Positions 21,388 to 33,350 are shown, counted from the first letter of the stretch. The stretch: 64,000 bases of DNA from Tilletia caries (GCA_032718865.1 JALUTQ010000004.1:1984001-2048000), one strand, 5' to 3'. Notes: generated by a model from the sequence alone, not told the origin. Numbers and translations: made by a program.

Positions 21388-23498
21388 TTAGAAGCCCATG
21401 CCGCCCATACCACCCATTCCGCCCATCCCGCCCATGCCTCCGGGCATGCCGCCGCCCGCCTTGTCGTCGGCCGCCTCGACGATGAGGACACCAGCGGTTG
21501 AGAGGAGGGATGCGACGCCGTGTGCGTCGATCAGGGAAGTCTTGACGACCTTGAAAGGACTGCTCACCCAAATAGCAAAAAAACCGCGGTCAGCAAACAG
21601 AAAGACGAGCGAAAAGAAGAAGAGGTAGGAAGAGATACTCACTCCAACACACCCCGCTCAATCAGATCACAAAATTCACTCGTAGCAGCATCATACCCAA
21701 AGTTGAAGTCATCCAAATGATGATCCAATATCCGCCCAACGACAACCGAGCCTTCCTCGCCCGCGTTCTCAACAATCGTGCGTGTCGGTTTTGTGAGCGC
21801 GTTCCGGATGATCGAGACACCGAGCTGTTGGTCAAAGTTGGCTACTTTGAGGGACTCGAGGGCCTTGGTTGCTTTGAGGAGGGCCGTGCCGCCGCCGGGG
21901 ACGATGCCTTCTTCGACGGCTGCGCGGGTTGCGTTGAGCGCGTCGTCCTGGGAGTGCCCCCATTCTATTAGTGTCAGCATCACAAGGAAAGGCGCATTTG
22001 CCGGATCCTTCGAAGGAGGGGGGGGGGAACTCACATATCGGTCCTTCTTCTCTCCTACCTCCACCTCCGACGCGCCGCCGACCTTGATGACAGCCACGCC
22101 GCCACTAAGCTTAGCCAGCCGCTCCTGCAACTTCGTCCGATCATATTCCGACGTCGTCACATCATTGACCAGGCTCCGAATCTGCTCACACCGCGAAGCA
22201 ATCGCATCCTTATTCCCCTCCCCGTTCAAAAAGATACTGTCCTCTTTGGTGATGGTCACACTGCCAGCCGTGCCCAGCAAGTCAGGCGTGGCCCGGTCCA
22301 GCTTGATCTCGAGCTCGTCCGAGAAGACGGAGCCGCCGGTGAGGATGGCCAGGTCGCCGAGGATGGACTTGCGGTTGTCTCCGAAGCCGGGCGCTTTGAC
22401 TGCGCATACCTGGAGCTGACCACGGAGCTTGTTGAGGATGCAGGCCGCGAGAGCTTCGCCGTCGATGTCCTCTGCAATGATCAGGAGCGGTCGGCGGGCC
22501 TGAGCGGCTGCTTCGAGCGCGGGGAGGATGTCCTGCAGTGCCGAGATCTTCTTCTCGGACAGCAAGATCAGCGGTTTCTCAAATTCGACTTTCTGCGTCT
22601 TGACGTCGGTGATGAAGTAAGGAGAGATGTAACCGCGGTCGAAGCGCATGCCCTCGGTGATCTCGATTTCGTCCTCGAGGGTGCGGCCTTCCTTGACGGT
22701 GATGACGCCCTCCTTACCGACCTTCTCCATGGCAGTGGCGATCAACCCTCCCACGTGCTTATCGCCATTAGCAGAGATCGTGGCAACCTGAGCGATCTCC
22801 TCGGACGTCGTGACCGCGCGCTTCTTGCCCTCGAGGAACGCGATGACCGCATCGACGGCGGCCTGGGAGCCGCGACGGAGGTCCATGGGGTTGCAGCCTG
22901 CGGCGACGTTCTTGACGCCCTCGACGTAGATGGCGCGGGCGAGCACGGTGGCGGTCGTCGTGCCGTCGCCGGCGACTTCGTTCGTCTTGTTGGCGACGTC
23001 CTGGACCAGACGGGCGCCGAGGTTCTCGAACTTGTCCTTGAGCTGGATGGCCTTGGCGACTGTGACACCGTCTGTTTTTGGTATGATGGGGTTGGGCGGA
23101 GTTGTCAGCGAGTGTTAAGTGACGAATGCGATCAAGGGCTTGTTAGAGAAAGAGAAAGAACGGACCCTTTGTGATCTTGGGCCCACCGAAGGCTTGCTCG
23201 ATGACAACGTTACGGCCTGTGTGTGTAGAAACATAAGGGAAGTCAGCGAAATGTGGGAACAAACGCATACGGGGAAAAGAGAACACACACCCTTGGGACC
23301 GAGAGTGGCAGAAACAGCATCTGCAAGAATGTTGATGCCTTTAAGCATAGCCGCACGTCCCTCGTTTCCGAACTTGACTTCCTTGTGTGCGAGTGCGCGG
23401 GAGGAGAGTGCGAATGACCTGCGCTGGGCTGCGACGCCGGCAGAGGCGGAGGCAGCGACGGCGCTCCGTGCAGCGATGGTTCGTGAGAGCATCGACAT
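21388..23498 (-). CDS. HSP60: Mitochondrial chaperonin HSP60 (GroEL type)
   Basis: Five exons on the minus strand: 23498-23291, 23216-23166, 23071-22035, 21947-21643 and 21559-21388. All introns are GT-AG (74-94 bp) and keep the frame, giving 590 residues, the usual size for the family. The N-terminus is a typical mitochondrial presequence (Arg/Ser/Ala-rich, no acidic residues in the first 30). GroEL hallmarks follow in order: [25 protein letters not shown] (ATP binding), [23 protein letters not shown], and the flexible GGM-repeat tail ending GMGF. The protein forms the barrel that folds imported proteins in the mitochondrial matrix, with HSP10 as lid. The HSP10 gene is its divergent neighbour, 305 bp away. 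Confidence 0.97.
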
Positions 23499-23803
23499 CG
23501 TGAACTGGGGAGGGAGTAGAGTGAGGGATGTGGTGATGGTAGGAGCGAGGGGAAGGGGATGATCGATGATCAGCAGTCGAGTTGAGACTTGAGAAGATTC
23601 GTTCTCTGTGTTTCGCTGTGGTTCGCGCACTCGTTGCGCAACGAAGTGAGTGAGTGGATGACATAATAAACCAGCGAAACTTCTAGAAGGAAATTGTCCA
23701 TTCTCACTTCCTTCACCTCATCCTCCGACTTCTTGACTCTCGAGCTCATTCAGCCTTGACCACTAGCCAGTCTTACCCTCAGCATACTACTCACTCAGCA
23801 AGC
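23499..23803. promoter_or_regulatory. Shared HSP60/HSP10 divergent promoter with heat-shock elements
   Basis: The 305-bp gap between the two start codons holds a perfect three-unit heat-shock element at 23676-23688 (GAA-nn-TTC-nn-GAA, reading GAAACTTCTAGAA). A weaker site lies at 23593-23600 (GAAGATTC). Such inverted pentamers bind trimeric Hsf1, so one central element could drive both genes. Placement is seen directly; binding is inferred. Confidence 0.8.
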
Positions 23804-24285
23804 ATGGTGCGTTGATCATGGAGGTGACAGCTGTGGTTGTTGTACAGAGAGAAGCTCACTTTCCACTCTTCTCTCTGTGAAATACAGGCCACTCAATCCA
23901 CGATCCGCTCCATCAAGAGTGTCGTTCCTCTCCTCGACCGCGTCCTCGTCCAGCGCTTCAAGGTGGGCCTGTTTCCCAAAATCAGCAGGCTCTATGGTCG
24001 TATAAATCGCTGACTGTATCTCCCCTTGCATATTCACAGCCCGAGGCAAAGACAGCCTCCGGCCTGTTCCTGCCGAGCAGCGCAACCTCATCGCCGCTAC
24101 CAGAAGCGACGGTGCTGGCCGCTGGGCCCGGTGCGCACGACAAGGATGGCAAGGTGGTTCCGTTGAGCGTACAGGTTGGGGACAAGGTGCTGCTACCCAG
24201 CTGGGGCGGGAACTCGATCAAGGTTGGGGATGACGAGTACTTGTTGGTGCGGGATTCTGAGATCCTGGCCAAGATCAGCGAGTAG
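23804..24285 (+). CDS. HSP10: Mitochondrial co-chaperonin HSP10 (GroES type)
   Basis: Three exons: 23804-23806, 23888-23962 and 24040-24285. The first coding exon is only the ATG, followed immediately by a GTGCGT donor; the introns are 81 and 77 bp. The product has 107 residues, standard for the family. It starts MATQSTIRSIKSVVPLLDRVLVQ and has the GroES mobile loop region (KTASGLFLPSSA), VLAAGPG, VQVGDKVLLPSWGG and the C-terminal EYLLVRDSEILAKI. It caps the HSP60 chamber in the mitochondrial matrix; as in other eukaryotes, the targeting information is the uncleaved N-terminus. It is divergently paired with HSP60. Confidence 0.96.
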
Positions 24286-24470
24286 GGCGAACACACCACG
24301 ACATTTAGCTGCTGTGGCTTCTGCGTTTCTGAATTGGAATCGAAACTCCACCGCTCTTTGCTCTCTTGGCGTGTGTCGCGTGTCGTTCTCGGAGATACAT
24401 AGAGAGTGCAAAAGGGAACAAAGAGAGGAGGAGGAGGATGATGATGATACACAGTGTTGTAATTTCGAGG

Positions 24471-24883
24471 TCACGCAGCTTGGTAGAGACCCTCGTGCCT
24501 GTTCTGCTGGAGAAGAGTGGCTCTTGACTTTGTGCGTGCGTACTCGATGAGGAGGGGCGAGTCGTAGAAGAGGAATCCGGTGAGAGCGCGTCGTGCTGCG
24601 GTGGCTGGTGCGATGTCGTGGAAGATGACGAATGCCTGTCCGCGCATGCCGTGTGCTCTTGTGGCTACGACGTCGAGGATGGGGCCGTATGTGGCGAAGA
24701 GGGCGTAGAGCTGTCTGCGGAGTTCTGTGCGGGGCAGAGGAGAGTGAGTGTGTGCAGTGGGGATGACGAGCTGGAGAGGGATGACTGACTGACTGACCTT
24801 CCTTCTTTACTTTTGAGTTGAGGTTCTTGATGTAGAGGGATGAGTTTGGCATGCCCCCGTTCGCGGTGGCGGTGGCGGTGGCG

Positions 24884-24914
<31 letters not shown>

Positions 24915-24942
24915 TGGCAGTTGTAGCTGACGGTGATGCCAT
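24471..24942 (-). CDS. U2B''/U1A-type snRNP protein (single RRM)
   Basis: Exons 24942-24798 and 24724-24471 are separated by a 73-bp intron, giving 132 residues. After an N-terminal Thr-Ala tract the protein is one RRM of the U1A/U2B''/SNF family: RNP2 LYIKNL (36-41), the family-typical KVKKEELRRQLYALFATYGPILDVV, RNP1 RGQAFVIF (76-83) and the end FLFYDSPLLIEYARTKS. Absence of a second RRM fits fungal U2B'' (Msl1-like, partner of U2A' on U2 snRNA) better than U1A, but the two cannot be separated by eye. An in-frame upstream ATG at 25020 would add 26 residues; I prefer 24942 because the longer N-terminus lacks family features. Its promoter has been interrupted by the copia insertion 130 bp upstream. 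The gene was originally divergent with HAS1. Confidence 0.9.
24860..24921 (+). repeat. GGTGGC hexanucleotide repeat inside the snRNP gene
   Basis: This is an imperfect tandem array of GGTGGC/GCGGTG units. On the minus strand it encodes an alternating Thr-Ala run in the N-terminus of the snRNP protein. Length changes would stay in frame. Confidence 0.85.
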
Positions 24943-25072
24943 TGTGTATGGAGTGAGTGGGCGAGTGAGAGCGTGCTGGATGTCATCAACCACTGGCTGT
25001 CTCGCCATCGACCTTCCCAAGCAGGGAGTGAGTGCTGAGTGGGTTGCGGATAAACTCAGAAAGGCTCCGAGC

Positions 25073-25466
25073 TGTTAGAAATCGGTCCGACAACTCGGCG
25101 AAACCAGCGAGTACGCCACTGGGTCATACGCCCATCACCTTCGCCTCCCTTTCTCCCAACCCACCTCGACCTCAACATCCCTTGTGACAGCACCGGCACA
25201 AGGCATTTGCTCCCGTCTGTCAGCCCATACTCACCACCGACAAAGGGTACTTATCTTCCATCTCACAGCAATCAGGGAGAATGTAGAACGTATATAAGGA
25301 GGCCCTTTTCTGTCTTCCCTCTGTATTCCTCTTCTGCTTCTCTACCGTCAATTCACCACTCCAAGTTTACCATCTAGGAATTTCCTTCAGATTGTGAGCA
25401 AGTAGAGGTGTAGAACGGGAAGCCGATCTCTCTTGGTTCGTTAGCAATATCCATCAAAAGCTAACA
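25073..25466 (+). repeat. 5' LTR of the near-intact copia element (394 bp)
   Basis: It begins TGTTAG and ends CTAACA. A TATA box (TATATAAG, 25291-25298) sits in the second half, as expected for the internal LTR promoter, with a pyrimidine-rich initiator region after it. Confidence 0.96.
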
Positions 25467-28400
25467 TGGTAGCTCCGCATCTCTCTTCCCAGATCTCTCC
25501 CTCTACTCCAAACCTCCAGGACTCGAGCATGGCCGAGTCGACCACCCCCACCAACAACAAGTCCGACCTGGAGAAGGTCCTGGCCGCGGTCGAAGCCTCG
25601 ACCACGTCCAACAATCGCCGCTTCGACCGATTCGAAGCCGAGCTCGCCGAGCTCAAGGCCAACCGCACGATGTCGACCATCGGCGGTACCCCCTTCGGTG
25701 GCGGATTGGCCGCCTCGCCGTTCACTCCAGAGGCCCTTCGCCCTGGCCCGAAGGCGAGCGTTTTCCACCGCCCCCTCCAGACGCCCGTCCAGGCTACGCC
25801 CACCGCCCGCGGTGTTTCCGGGTTCCTCGTGCCCATCACCCCCAAGGCCTCGAGGAACAAGGACGAGAACGTCGTCGCTTTCCGCCACCTCGATCCCCAC
25901 GTCTCGGCCGCCGAGCGCATCGAGGCCTCGCGTCGGGCCAGTGACGAGACCAGCGACGAGGTTCGCCAACTCAAGGCCGAACTCTGGACGGCGTGCCTCT
26001 CCGTCGTCGAGAAGGAGAACCCCGGCGCCTCCGACGTCCTGATCGCGGAGAAGACCGACCAGATGTTGTCGGAGCAGTGGCTGGCTCTCCGTAAGGACCG
26101 CATCGCTCGCTCGTTCGATACCGCCCACCGTGGCGACACGAGCAAGGACTTCGGCAAGGGAAACGCTGGCAAGAAAGAATGGCAGCGCAAGATCAGCCAG
26201 TCGGCACCCTCCCGCGTCCTCAACAAACTCACCCACGGCAATTACATGGACTGGGTGTCCGAGATCATCAGCATCCTCGCCCCGATCCAAGGCGCCACCG
26301 AGATACTCGAGGGTATCGAGCATGGTCGCGGATACGTCGAGGACGACCCGGACAAGGAGACCGAAGGCTACGACGTCCGCCTCGACTTGGAGATCGGAGG
26401 ACTCGTGGCCGGTTCCGTCTCCGCCGAATGCCGCGGCTACGTCGTCTCGCGACAGTCGACAGGCGAATACCGGGGCAGTGTTCTGTGGAGGGACCTGGTG
26501 CTCGTGATGCGCCGCGGCGACGGCGTCGATAAGGCGACGATCTTTGAGGACGTGATTGCCGAAAGGCAGGAATCGAACGAAGGCGTGCGCCCATACGCGG
26601 AGAGGTTGCGGACGAACTTCATCAAGCTGGGAGCAATCAACTCGCCGCTCTCGGCAGACGACCAGGTTATGTACCTCCTGCGTGGTCTTCAGCCCCGCAT
26701 GGATACCCACCGAGTCGCTGTCCGCGCCTTCCGGCAGTCTGGAACCGCCTACACGTTCGACGCGGCACTCTCGTTCCTCCTCCAGCAAGAGGCCGCCGCC
26801 TCACTCGATCGGTCCCAGGCCCCAAAGCGACTGTCGCTCTTGTCCCGGCCGACCGCTAACTGGGCCGCGGGCGAGAATCAAGGACAAGTCCGCAAGTTCC
26901 ATGTCATTCGGAACTCGGCCAACAAGGGACAGCCAGGATACTTCAATGGGGAATGTCGCCATTGCCACAAGTGGGGCCACAAGCAGGAGGACTGCGCTCA
27001 GAGGAAGCGCGAAATCGATGCCGGTCTGGTCGATCCCAAGCACCCGAGCGCCAAGGTGGCCCAGTCCGGAGAAGTGGAGGAACAAGAGGAGTCCGGATCC
27101 GATGTTGAGGGCGACATCTACGAAGTCATGGACGCAAACGGGGAAGTCTTCTTCGCCCGGCTCGCCACCGGACCCGTCGGCGATACGGACAACGAAGCCA
27201 ACGCGGCCGTGGCCATGATGGCCCACAGCTCCATCGCCATCGCTTCCAAGGCTGCAGTCTCACACCCAGACTGGACCGACGAGGACCTCGACAGTTTCAG
27301 CGAGGCTCACATCCCCAAGAACGCGATCAAGTGGATCCTGGACTCCGGCGCTACTCATCATATGACGCCCAGGTCCGAGCTCCTCCCAGTCCGCGTCAAG
27401 GCCGCCACGGGGGCAGTAGTCCACATCGCGGACGGAACCAAGGCCAATATCGAGCGCCGAGGAGCCTGCATCGCGTCAATGTTCGGCGACGGCGGCACGG
27501 AGGCCAAAAACGTGGTCCTCAAGACCGTCCTCGTAGTGCCCAGTTTCACCACCAATCTCCTCTCGGTCCAGCGTCTCGCCGAGGACGGTTGGACCGTCAA
27601 GTTCGCGCGAACTGGAGCGGAACTCGTCAGCCCAAAGGGAGAGCGGGTGGAAATCTTCACCGAGCCAGGCACAGGAGCACCCTTCGTGATGCTTCGGACC
27701 CAGCCTGTGAAGTACATCGACGTCAAGGGCTCGGCAAGGCGTATGGGACCAGCCATGGCCGCGGCCCACGTCGCCATCACGGACCGAGACTTGGACGAGG
27801 CAGCTAAGTGGCACCAGCGAATGGGGCACTTGAGCTACCATGCGCTCCGAATCCTCGCTTCCAACCCAGCGTTCGCACGCCCTAGCCGGCCTAGCCCGCA
27901 GGCCTTCGCCAGGATCATCGCGGAAGAAGATCTCTGCGAGCCTTGCGTGGAAACCAAGCAGCCGCTACTCCCTTTCGGCAACTCCGAGACCGTGCCGGAG
28001 GCAAAGATGAGCGATGTGGCCTTCGATCTCGTAGGACCATTCGAAGGCAATAAGGAGTTCAAATACGCCTTCAACCTCTCGGAAGCTTGGGCAAGGATGC
28101 TGTGGAGTTTTTCCTATCCCCAACAAGGAAGCAGCCACCGTCTTCGCCGTCTTCAAGGAGTGGGCCGACCTCATGAAGACACACGGCCACGGCAGCATCA
28201 GACGCATCCACTGCGACCACGGCGGCGAATTCGAGAATCGCCTCTTCGAGTCGTGGGCGGCCGAGAACGGCGTCGAGTGGTGTTTCTCCGCCCCCAACAC
28301 CAGCCAGCAGAACGGTCTCATCGAGAGGTGGAACAGGACTCTGCAGGAACGCGCGCGAACGATGCTTCGATCGGCTAGGCTCAGCGACTCCTTCTGGCCA

Positions 28401-30935
28401 TACGCCTTCCGAGCTGCCGCAGACCTTATCAACCGGTCGCCTTCCACCAGCATCGGCAACCAAGTCCCCCTCGTCCTCTGGAGCGACAAGCCAGTGGACT
28501 ACGAGAGCATTCGCGTTTTCGGTTGCCTCTGCTGGGTCATCAAGCCGGTCAAGTCGCGCACGAACAAGCTGTCCGTCCGCTCCGTCCGAGGGACGTACCT
28601 TGGCCTCGCGCCTCAGCACGACGCCTACCTCGTCTACACCCCCTCGGAGCGCCCTCACCTTCGCATCACTCGACACGTCGTCTTCAACGAGCGTCTCACG
28701 TACGATGCTCGCTTCGCGCTCGACCAGAAGCAGCAGCACATCGGGTCGGCAGACGACATCATCGACCTCGTCCTCCCCAAGCGTGCCGTTAAGCTCAGCG
28801 ATGTGCCCATCGAGCCCGACCAAGCACCGATCGGCGAATGGTATAACGCGGATGAGGAGGACAAGCAGCTGGATCACGAGGACTGGACCGTTACGTTGGA
28901 CAACGGCAACCGTGATGATCAAGTGCAGGGCCAGTTCGGCGAGTGGCCAGCCCTCGAATCACTGCTCGGCGAGGACGACGATGACGAAGACTTGGTCACC
29001 AACGAGTTCACGGGCGAGCTGTCTCGGGTCAATACTCAACAGCACCTGCCACCGTCCGTCCAAGGCACCCGGGATGCCTACTCGCAAGTCGACGACTTCG
29101 ACGAGCCCATCGGCCTCGACGACCTCGACCGGATGTTCGAAGATACTCCTACCCAGGTCACATTCGAGCCGACTGTGGGCGCCGTTCTTCCAGCAGCACC
29201 ACAGCCCCGTCGCAGCAAGCGCATCGAGTCCCAATTCAAGGCTCTGACCGCGACTATCGAGTTGTCCCTTCTCGCCGCATCTGGCGATGAAGTCCTCCAG
29301 CGAGCGACAGAGATCGCCGCCCGGGCATTCAGCGCTGCGATCCGATCGACGGCGGATGGCGTCTTGATCGAGCCCAAGTCCCTCGCCGACGCCAAGAAGC
29401 GCGACGACTGGGCAAAGTGGGAGGAGGGTATGAAAAGCGAGATCGACTCGCTAGAGTCCATGAGGACTTGGGACCTTGTCAACCTCCCAGAAGGACGCAA
29501 GCCTATTGGCTGTCGATGGACCTACAAGCTCAAGACCGACACCGAAGGCATGGCAGCCCGGTGGAAAGCGCGCCTCGTGGCTCAGGGTTTTAGCCAGAAG
29601 GCCGGCATCGACTACGATGAGACGTTCGCCCCCGTTGCCCGGCTTACCACCATCCGCATCCTTGTCGCTCTCGCGCTTAGGCACAAGATGAAGATATGGT
29701 CCATGGATGTGGTGACTGCGTACCTCAACGGCACCATCACCGAGGACATCTTCATGATGCAACCGCCGAACTTCGACGACGGTTCAGGCCGGGTGTGCAA
29801 GCTCCGACGCAGCCTTTACGGCTTGAAACAGTCGGGACGCGAGTGGTTCTCCGTCGTGGCGACGTGGCTCAAGGCTCAAGGGCTCTGGCCAACTCAGTCC
29901 GAGCCATGCGTGTTCACCAAGCGAGACCGATACGGCAACGCCATCATCATCGTCCTCTATGTCGACGATGTCCTCATCGCCTGCCAGAACCAGTCCACCA
30001 TCGACAGCATTCGCGACTCCTTCTCGCAGCGATTCAGGATGACGGATAACGGGCCGCTATCGCAAGTACTGGGCCTGAAGGTCGATATCAACCACGACGC
30101 GGGAACAGCCACGATCAGCCAACAAGCCTACATCGACAGCATCATCCGTCGCTTCGGGATGGATGAGGCCAACGCAGTGGACTCCCCCATGACGGCGGCA
30201 CTGCAGGGCCTCGGCCGAAGGACGGACGGCCAAGCAACAGCGGCAGAGATCTGCGTCTTCGCATCCTTGATCGGTTGCGAGATGTGGGCCGCTCAGGGCA
30301 CGCGACCAGACATCGCGTACGCTGTCAGTCGTCTTGCACGATTCATGGCTAACCCCCGCCCGGAACACATCGTGGGTGCCTACCGGCTGCTTCGATACCT
30401 CAAGGGGACCAGCGGAATCGGGCTGGTATTCACGGACGAGTCAAACGTCCAGATTGAGGGTTTCTGCGACGCCGACCACGCTAAGGACCACGACAACCGT
30501 CGATCAGTCTCCGGGTACGCATTCTTCGTGCACGGCAACCTCGTCTCGTGGCGCTCGCGTCTCCAGGCAACCGTCGCCATCTCCTCCACCGAGTCGGAGT
30601 ACGTTGCGATGTCGGAGGCAGCGCGAGAAGCAAAGTGGCTTAGAACGTTCACCACGGAGCTCGACTTCGCCCCTCGTCGGCCAACGGACATCTTCACCGA
30701 CAGCTCCGGTGCCTACTCCCTCGCGCGCAATCCCGAGGGACACAACCGGCTCAAGCATATCGACGTTCATCATCACTTCGTCCGTGAGCTCGTCGCGAAC
30801 CAGCAAGTCAGCGTCACCCAAATCGGCACCGACGAGAACGCGGCGGACACCTTCACTAAAGTCACATCCCTGGCGCGACTCCAAGACGGCATGTCCCAGC
30901 TCGGACTCGGGGACAACAGGCTGGGCAGGGCATAG
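25466..30935 (+). pseudogene. Copia Gag-Pol polyprotein with a single frameshift in integrase
   Basis: The Gag frame opens at 25466 (or more likely at MAEST near 25529). Domains in order: Gag core with the NYMDWVSEI region near 26250; zinc knuckle CRHCHKWGHKQEDC near 26953; aspartic protease DSGATHH at 27341; pre-integrase zinc segment near 27810-27960; and integrase core with D at about 28025. At 28106 one extra base moves the reading to another frame, which continues with HCDHGGEFEN (D near 28214), NGLIERWNRT (E near 28318), reverse transcriptase with YVDD at 29958-29969 and RNase H (FCDADHA, STESEYVAMSEA, FTDSSGA) to the stop at 30935. There is no stop between Gag and Pol, so this is a single-frame copia polyprotein apart from the one shift. 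The shift lies inside a catalytic domain, unlike the Gag-Pol junction shift of Ty1. Confidence 0.93.
25467..25478 (+). other. Primer-binding site of the near-intact copia element
   Basis: TGGTAGCTCCGC lies immediately after the LTR. It is the same 12 bases as at the other two LTR elements. The last LTR base plus TG of this site also forms an ATG in the Gag frame. Confidence 0.85.
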
Positions 30936-30990
30936 GATGGAGATCAGTCTCGGGGGGAGCGTTTGGAAGAGTGATCGTTCCGGGGGGGAG

Positions 30991-31384
30991 TGTTAGAAAT
31001 CGGTCCGACAACTCGGCGAAACCAGCGAGTACGCCACTGGGTCATACGCCCATCACCTTCGCCTCCCTTTCTCCCAACCCACCTCGACCTCAACATCCCT
31101 TGTGACAGCACCGGCACAAGGCATTTGCTCCCGTCTGTCAGCCCATACTCACCACCGACAAAGGGTACTTATCTTCCATCTCACAGCAATCAGGGAGAAT
31201 GTAGAACGTATATAAGGAGGCCCTTTTCTGTCTTCCCTCTGTATTCCTCTTCTGCTTCTCTACCGTCAATTCACCACTCCAAGTTTACCATCTAGGAATT
31301 TCCTTCAGATTGTGAGCAAGTAGAGGTGTAGAACGGGAAGCCGATCTCTCTTGGTTCGTTAGCAATATCCATCAAAAGCTAACA
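30991..31384 (+). repeat. 3' LTR of the near-intact copia element (394 bp)
   Basis: It is identical by eye to 25073-25466, with the same TATA box, and is followed by the target duplication CGAGC. Confidence 0.96.
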
Positions 31385-31432
31385 CGAGCAACACATAACA
31401 CATCGGGCTGGAAATTTTTCTCTCTCTGTCTA

Positions 31433-33350
31433 CACCGCCAAATCTGAACGGCTAAGCTAGGATCCTCCTGCCCAAGATGCGTAATCTCAATCCTGGAAGA
31501 TAGTTGGGAACACTCCTCAGGATGAAATTTTACTATCCTAGAAGCCTTATGTTGAGGAGTCTCCCCACTGGTCTCTTGGGGTATCCTGGGTCAGGATCCA
31601 CACAGAGAATTTGGCAGACCCTCACAACACGGTGTCGCGAATAATTTGAAGACTGAAAATTTTTCTTCTCCCCAAAGGCTCACAGGAGGAGCAGCTGCTT
31701 GTACTTACCCTCTTCCACCACATTCATTCGCACAGCCAACAACCACGCGTCCATCAACAGCAGCCCCATTCTTTCCACAGACAGCTCCGTCACCCATCGC
31801 GCGCGCAGTGCGCAGCAGCTCACCAGTATCTTCCCACTGCACTTCCCTCTCCGAGCCACGCTCATCCTCGCCTCCCTCCGACCCTCCCTCATTACTTCTC
31901 TCTTCTCCTGCAGTCTTCGCTCCTTCGGTCTCCTGATTCCCGAACCCTGACCTCCCGAGCACTGACTACTTCTCACTGCTGACGTTGTCTCCACTCTCCC
32001 ACACTCGCAGCTTCCTTTCACAGCCGTTTCTCTCTGCTGAGTGCTGACTGCTATCTTCCATCGTCCCCCAGCCATTCTTCCTTTCTGATCTGATGTCTTC
32101 TCTCGCCCTCCTCATCCAGACTCTGCGCGTTCCCCATCAGGACTTCTTCATCTTCAACGCGCAACTTTGCTCCCCAAGTTCCTTTTACCTTTCTGCTGTT
32201 CTGCGAATTTCTCTCTATCAATGTCGTTTGCATTCTGGTCGCGCAATCGATGCCCCTTTGATTTCTCCTCCTCTCCGTATCACAACACACTCAGTCTGAC
32301 AAGAAAGAAGAGGACATGAGCAGCGCTGAGGGAAATTCCGATGCTTCCATTTTTGGTCTGAGGATCCTCCCTGACATGTGTTCTCCTAGACATGTCGAGG
32401 AACCGGTCCAAAATGAGTTGAGGAGGATCCTGGTCAATATGGTCTCCTGGTGGTTTCTATGAGTTTCAGGAGGCTCCTAGGAAATTTTGAGGATAGGCTA
32501 CAAAAATCCTGGGAACGTGGCGGTGTACTTACCCTCTTCCACCACATTCATTCGCACAGCCAACAACCACGCGTCCATCAACAGCAGCCCCATTCTTTCC
32601 ACAGACAGCTCCGTCACCCATCGCGCGCGCAGTGCGCAGCAGCTCACCAGTATCTTCCCACTGCACTTCCCTCTCCGAGCCACGCTCATCCTCGCCTCCC
32701 TCCGACCCTCCCTCATTACTTCTCTCTTCTCCTGCAGTCTTCGCTCCTTCGGTCTCCTGATTCCCGAACCCTGACCTCCCGAGCACTGACTACTTCTCAC
32801 TGCTGACGTTGTCTCCACTCTCCCACACTCGCAGCTTCCTTTCACAGCCGTTTCTCTCTGCTGAGTGCTGACTGCTATCTTCCATCGTCCCCCAGCCATT
32901 CTTCCTTTCTGATCTGATGTCTTCTCTCGCCCTCCTCATCCAGACTCTGCGCGTTCCCCATCAGGACTTCTTCATCTTCAACGCGCAACTTTGCTCCCCA
33001 AGTTCCTTTTTACCTTTCTGCTGTTCTGCGAATTTCTCTCTATCAATGTCGTTTGCATTCTGGTCGCGCAATCGATGCCCCTTTGATTTCTCCTCCTCTC
33101 CGTATCACAACACACTCAGTCTGACAAGAAAGAAGAGGACATGAGCAGCGCTGAGGGAAATTCCGATGCTTCCATTTTTGGTCTGAGGATCCTCCCTGAC
33201 ATGTGTTCTCCTAGACATGTCGAGGAACCGGTCCAAAATGAGTTGAGGAGGATCCTGGTCAATATGGTCTCCTGGTGGTTTCTATGAGTTTCAGGAGGCT
33301 CCTAGGAAATTTTGAGGATAGGCTACAAAAATCCTGGGAACGTGGCGGTG
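31433..33350. mobile_element. TA-flanked non-autonomous element with a duplicated right end
   Basis: The left end CACCGCCA (31433) is preceded by TA (31431-31432). The inverted end TGGCGGTG occurs twice, at 32518-32525 and 33343-33350, each followed by TA. A basic element would be 31433-32525 (1093 bp). Its last 824 bp, from just after a TA at 31702-31703, are repeated in tandem to 33352. No coding sequence is recognisable; open frames in the unit are unconserved and appear in both copies. The short inverted ends plus TA suggest a Tc1/mariner-type non-autonomous transposon. Confidence 0.55.
31704..32527 (+). repeat. 824-bp tandem duplication, copy 1
   Basis: It runs from CTTACCCTC to TGGCGGTGTA and is repeated immediately at 32528-33352. 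By eye the two copies differ only by one T in a T run near 32185 and 33010. Confidence 0.9.

Larger units (their letters stand above)
25073..31384 (+). mobile_element. Near-intact Ty1/copia retrotransposon
   Basis: A 6312-bp element has 394-bp LTRs at both ends (identical by eye, ends TGTTAG...CTAACA), a 5-bp target duplication CGAGC (25068-25072 and 31385-31389), a primer-binding site at 25467-25478 and a G-rich polypurine tract just before the 3' LTR (about 30980-30990). It sits in the intergenic region between the snRNP gene and HAS1. The only coding defect visible is one frameshift in integrase. Confidence 0.97.

Noticed and set aside
28100..28110. Programmed +1 frameshift as in Ty1
   Set aside because: The shift is inside the integrase core and no Ty1-like slippery heptamer is present; a mutation or sequence error is more likely.
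28071..28922. Long minus-strand frames inside the copia and gypsy coding regions
   Set aside because: They are shadows in GC-rich coding sequence, with no domain and no start context.
31646..33144. Open frames repeated in both copies of the 824-bp duplication
   Set aside because: Their recurrence only reflects the DNA duplication; composition is CT-rich with no protein signature, and the T indel does not preserve a common frame.
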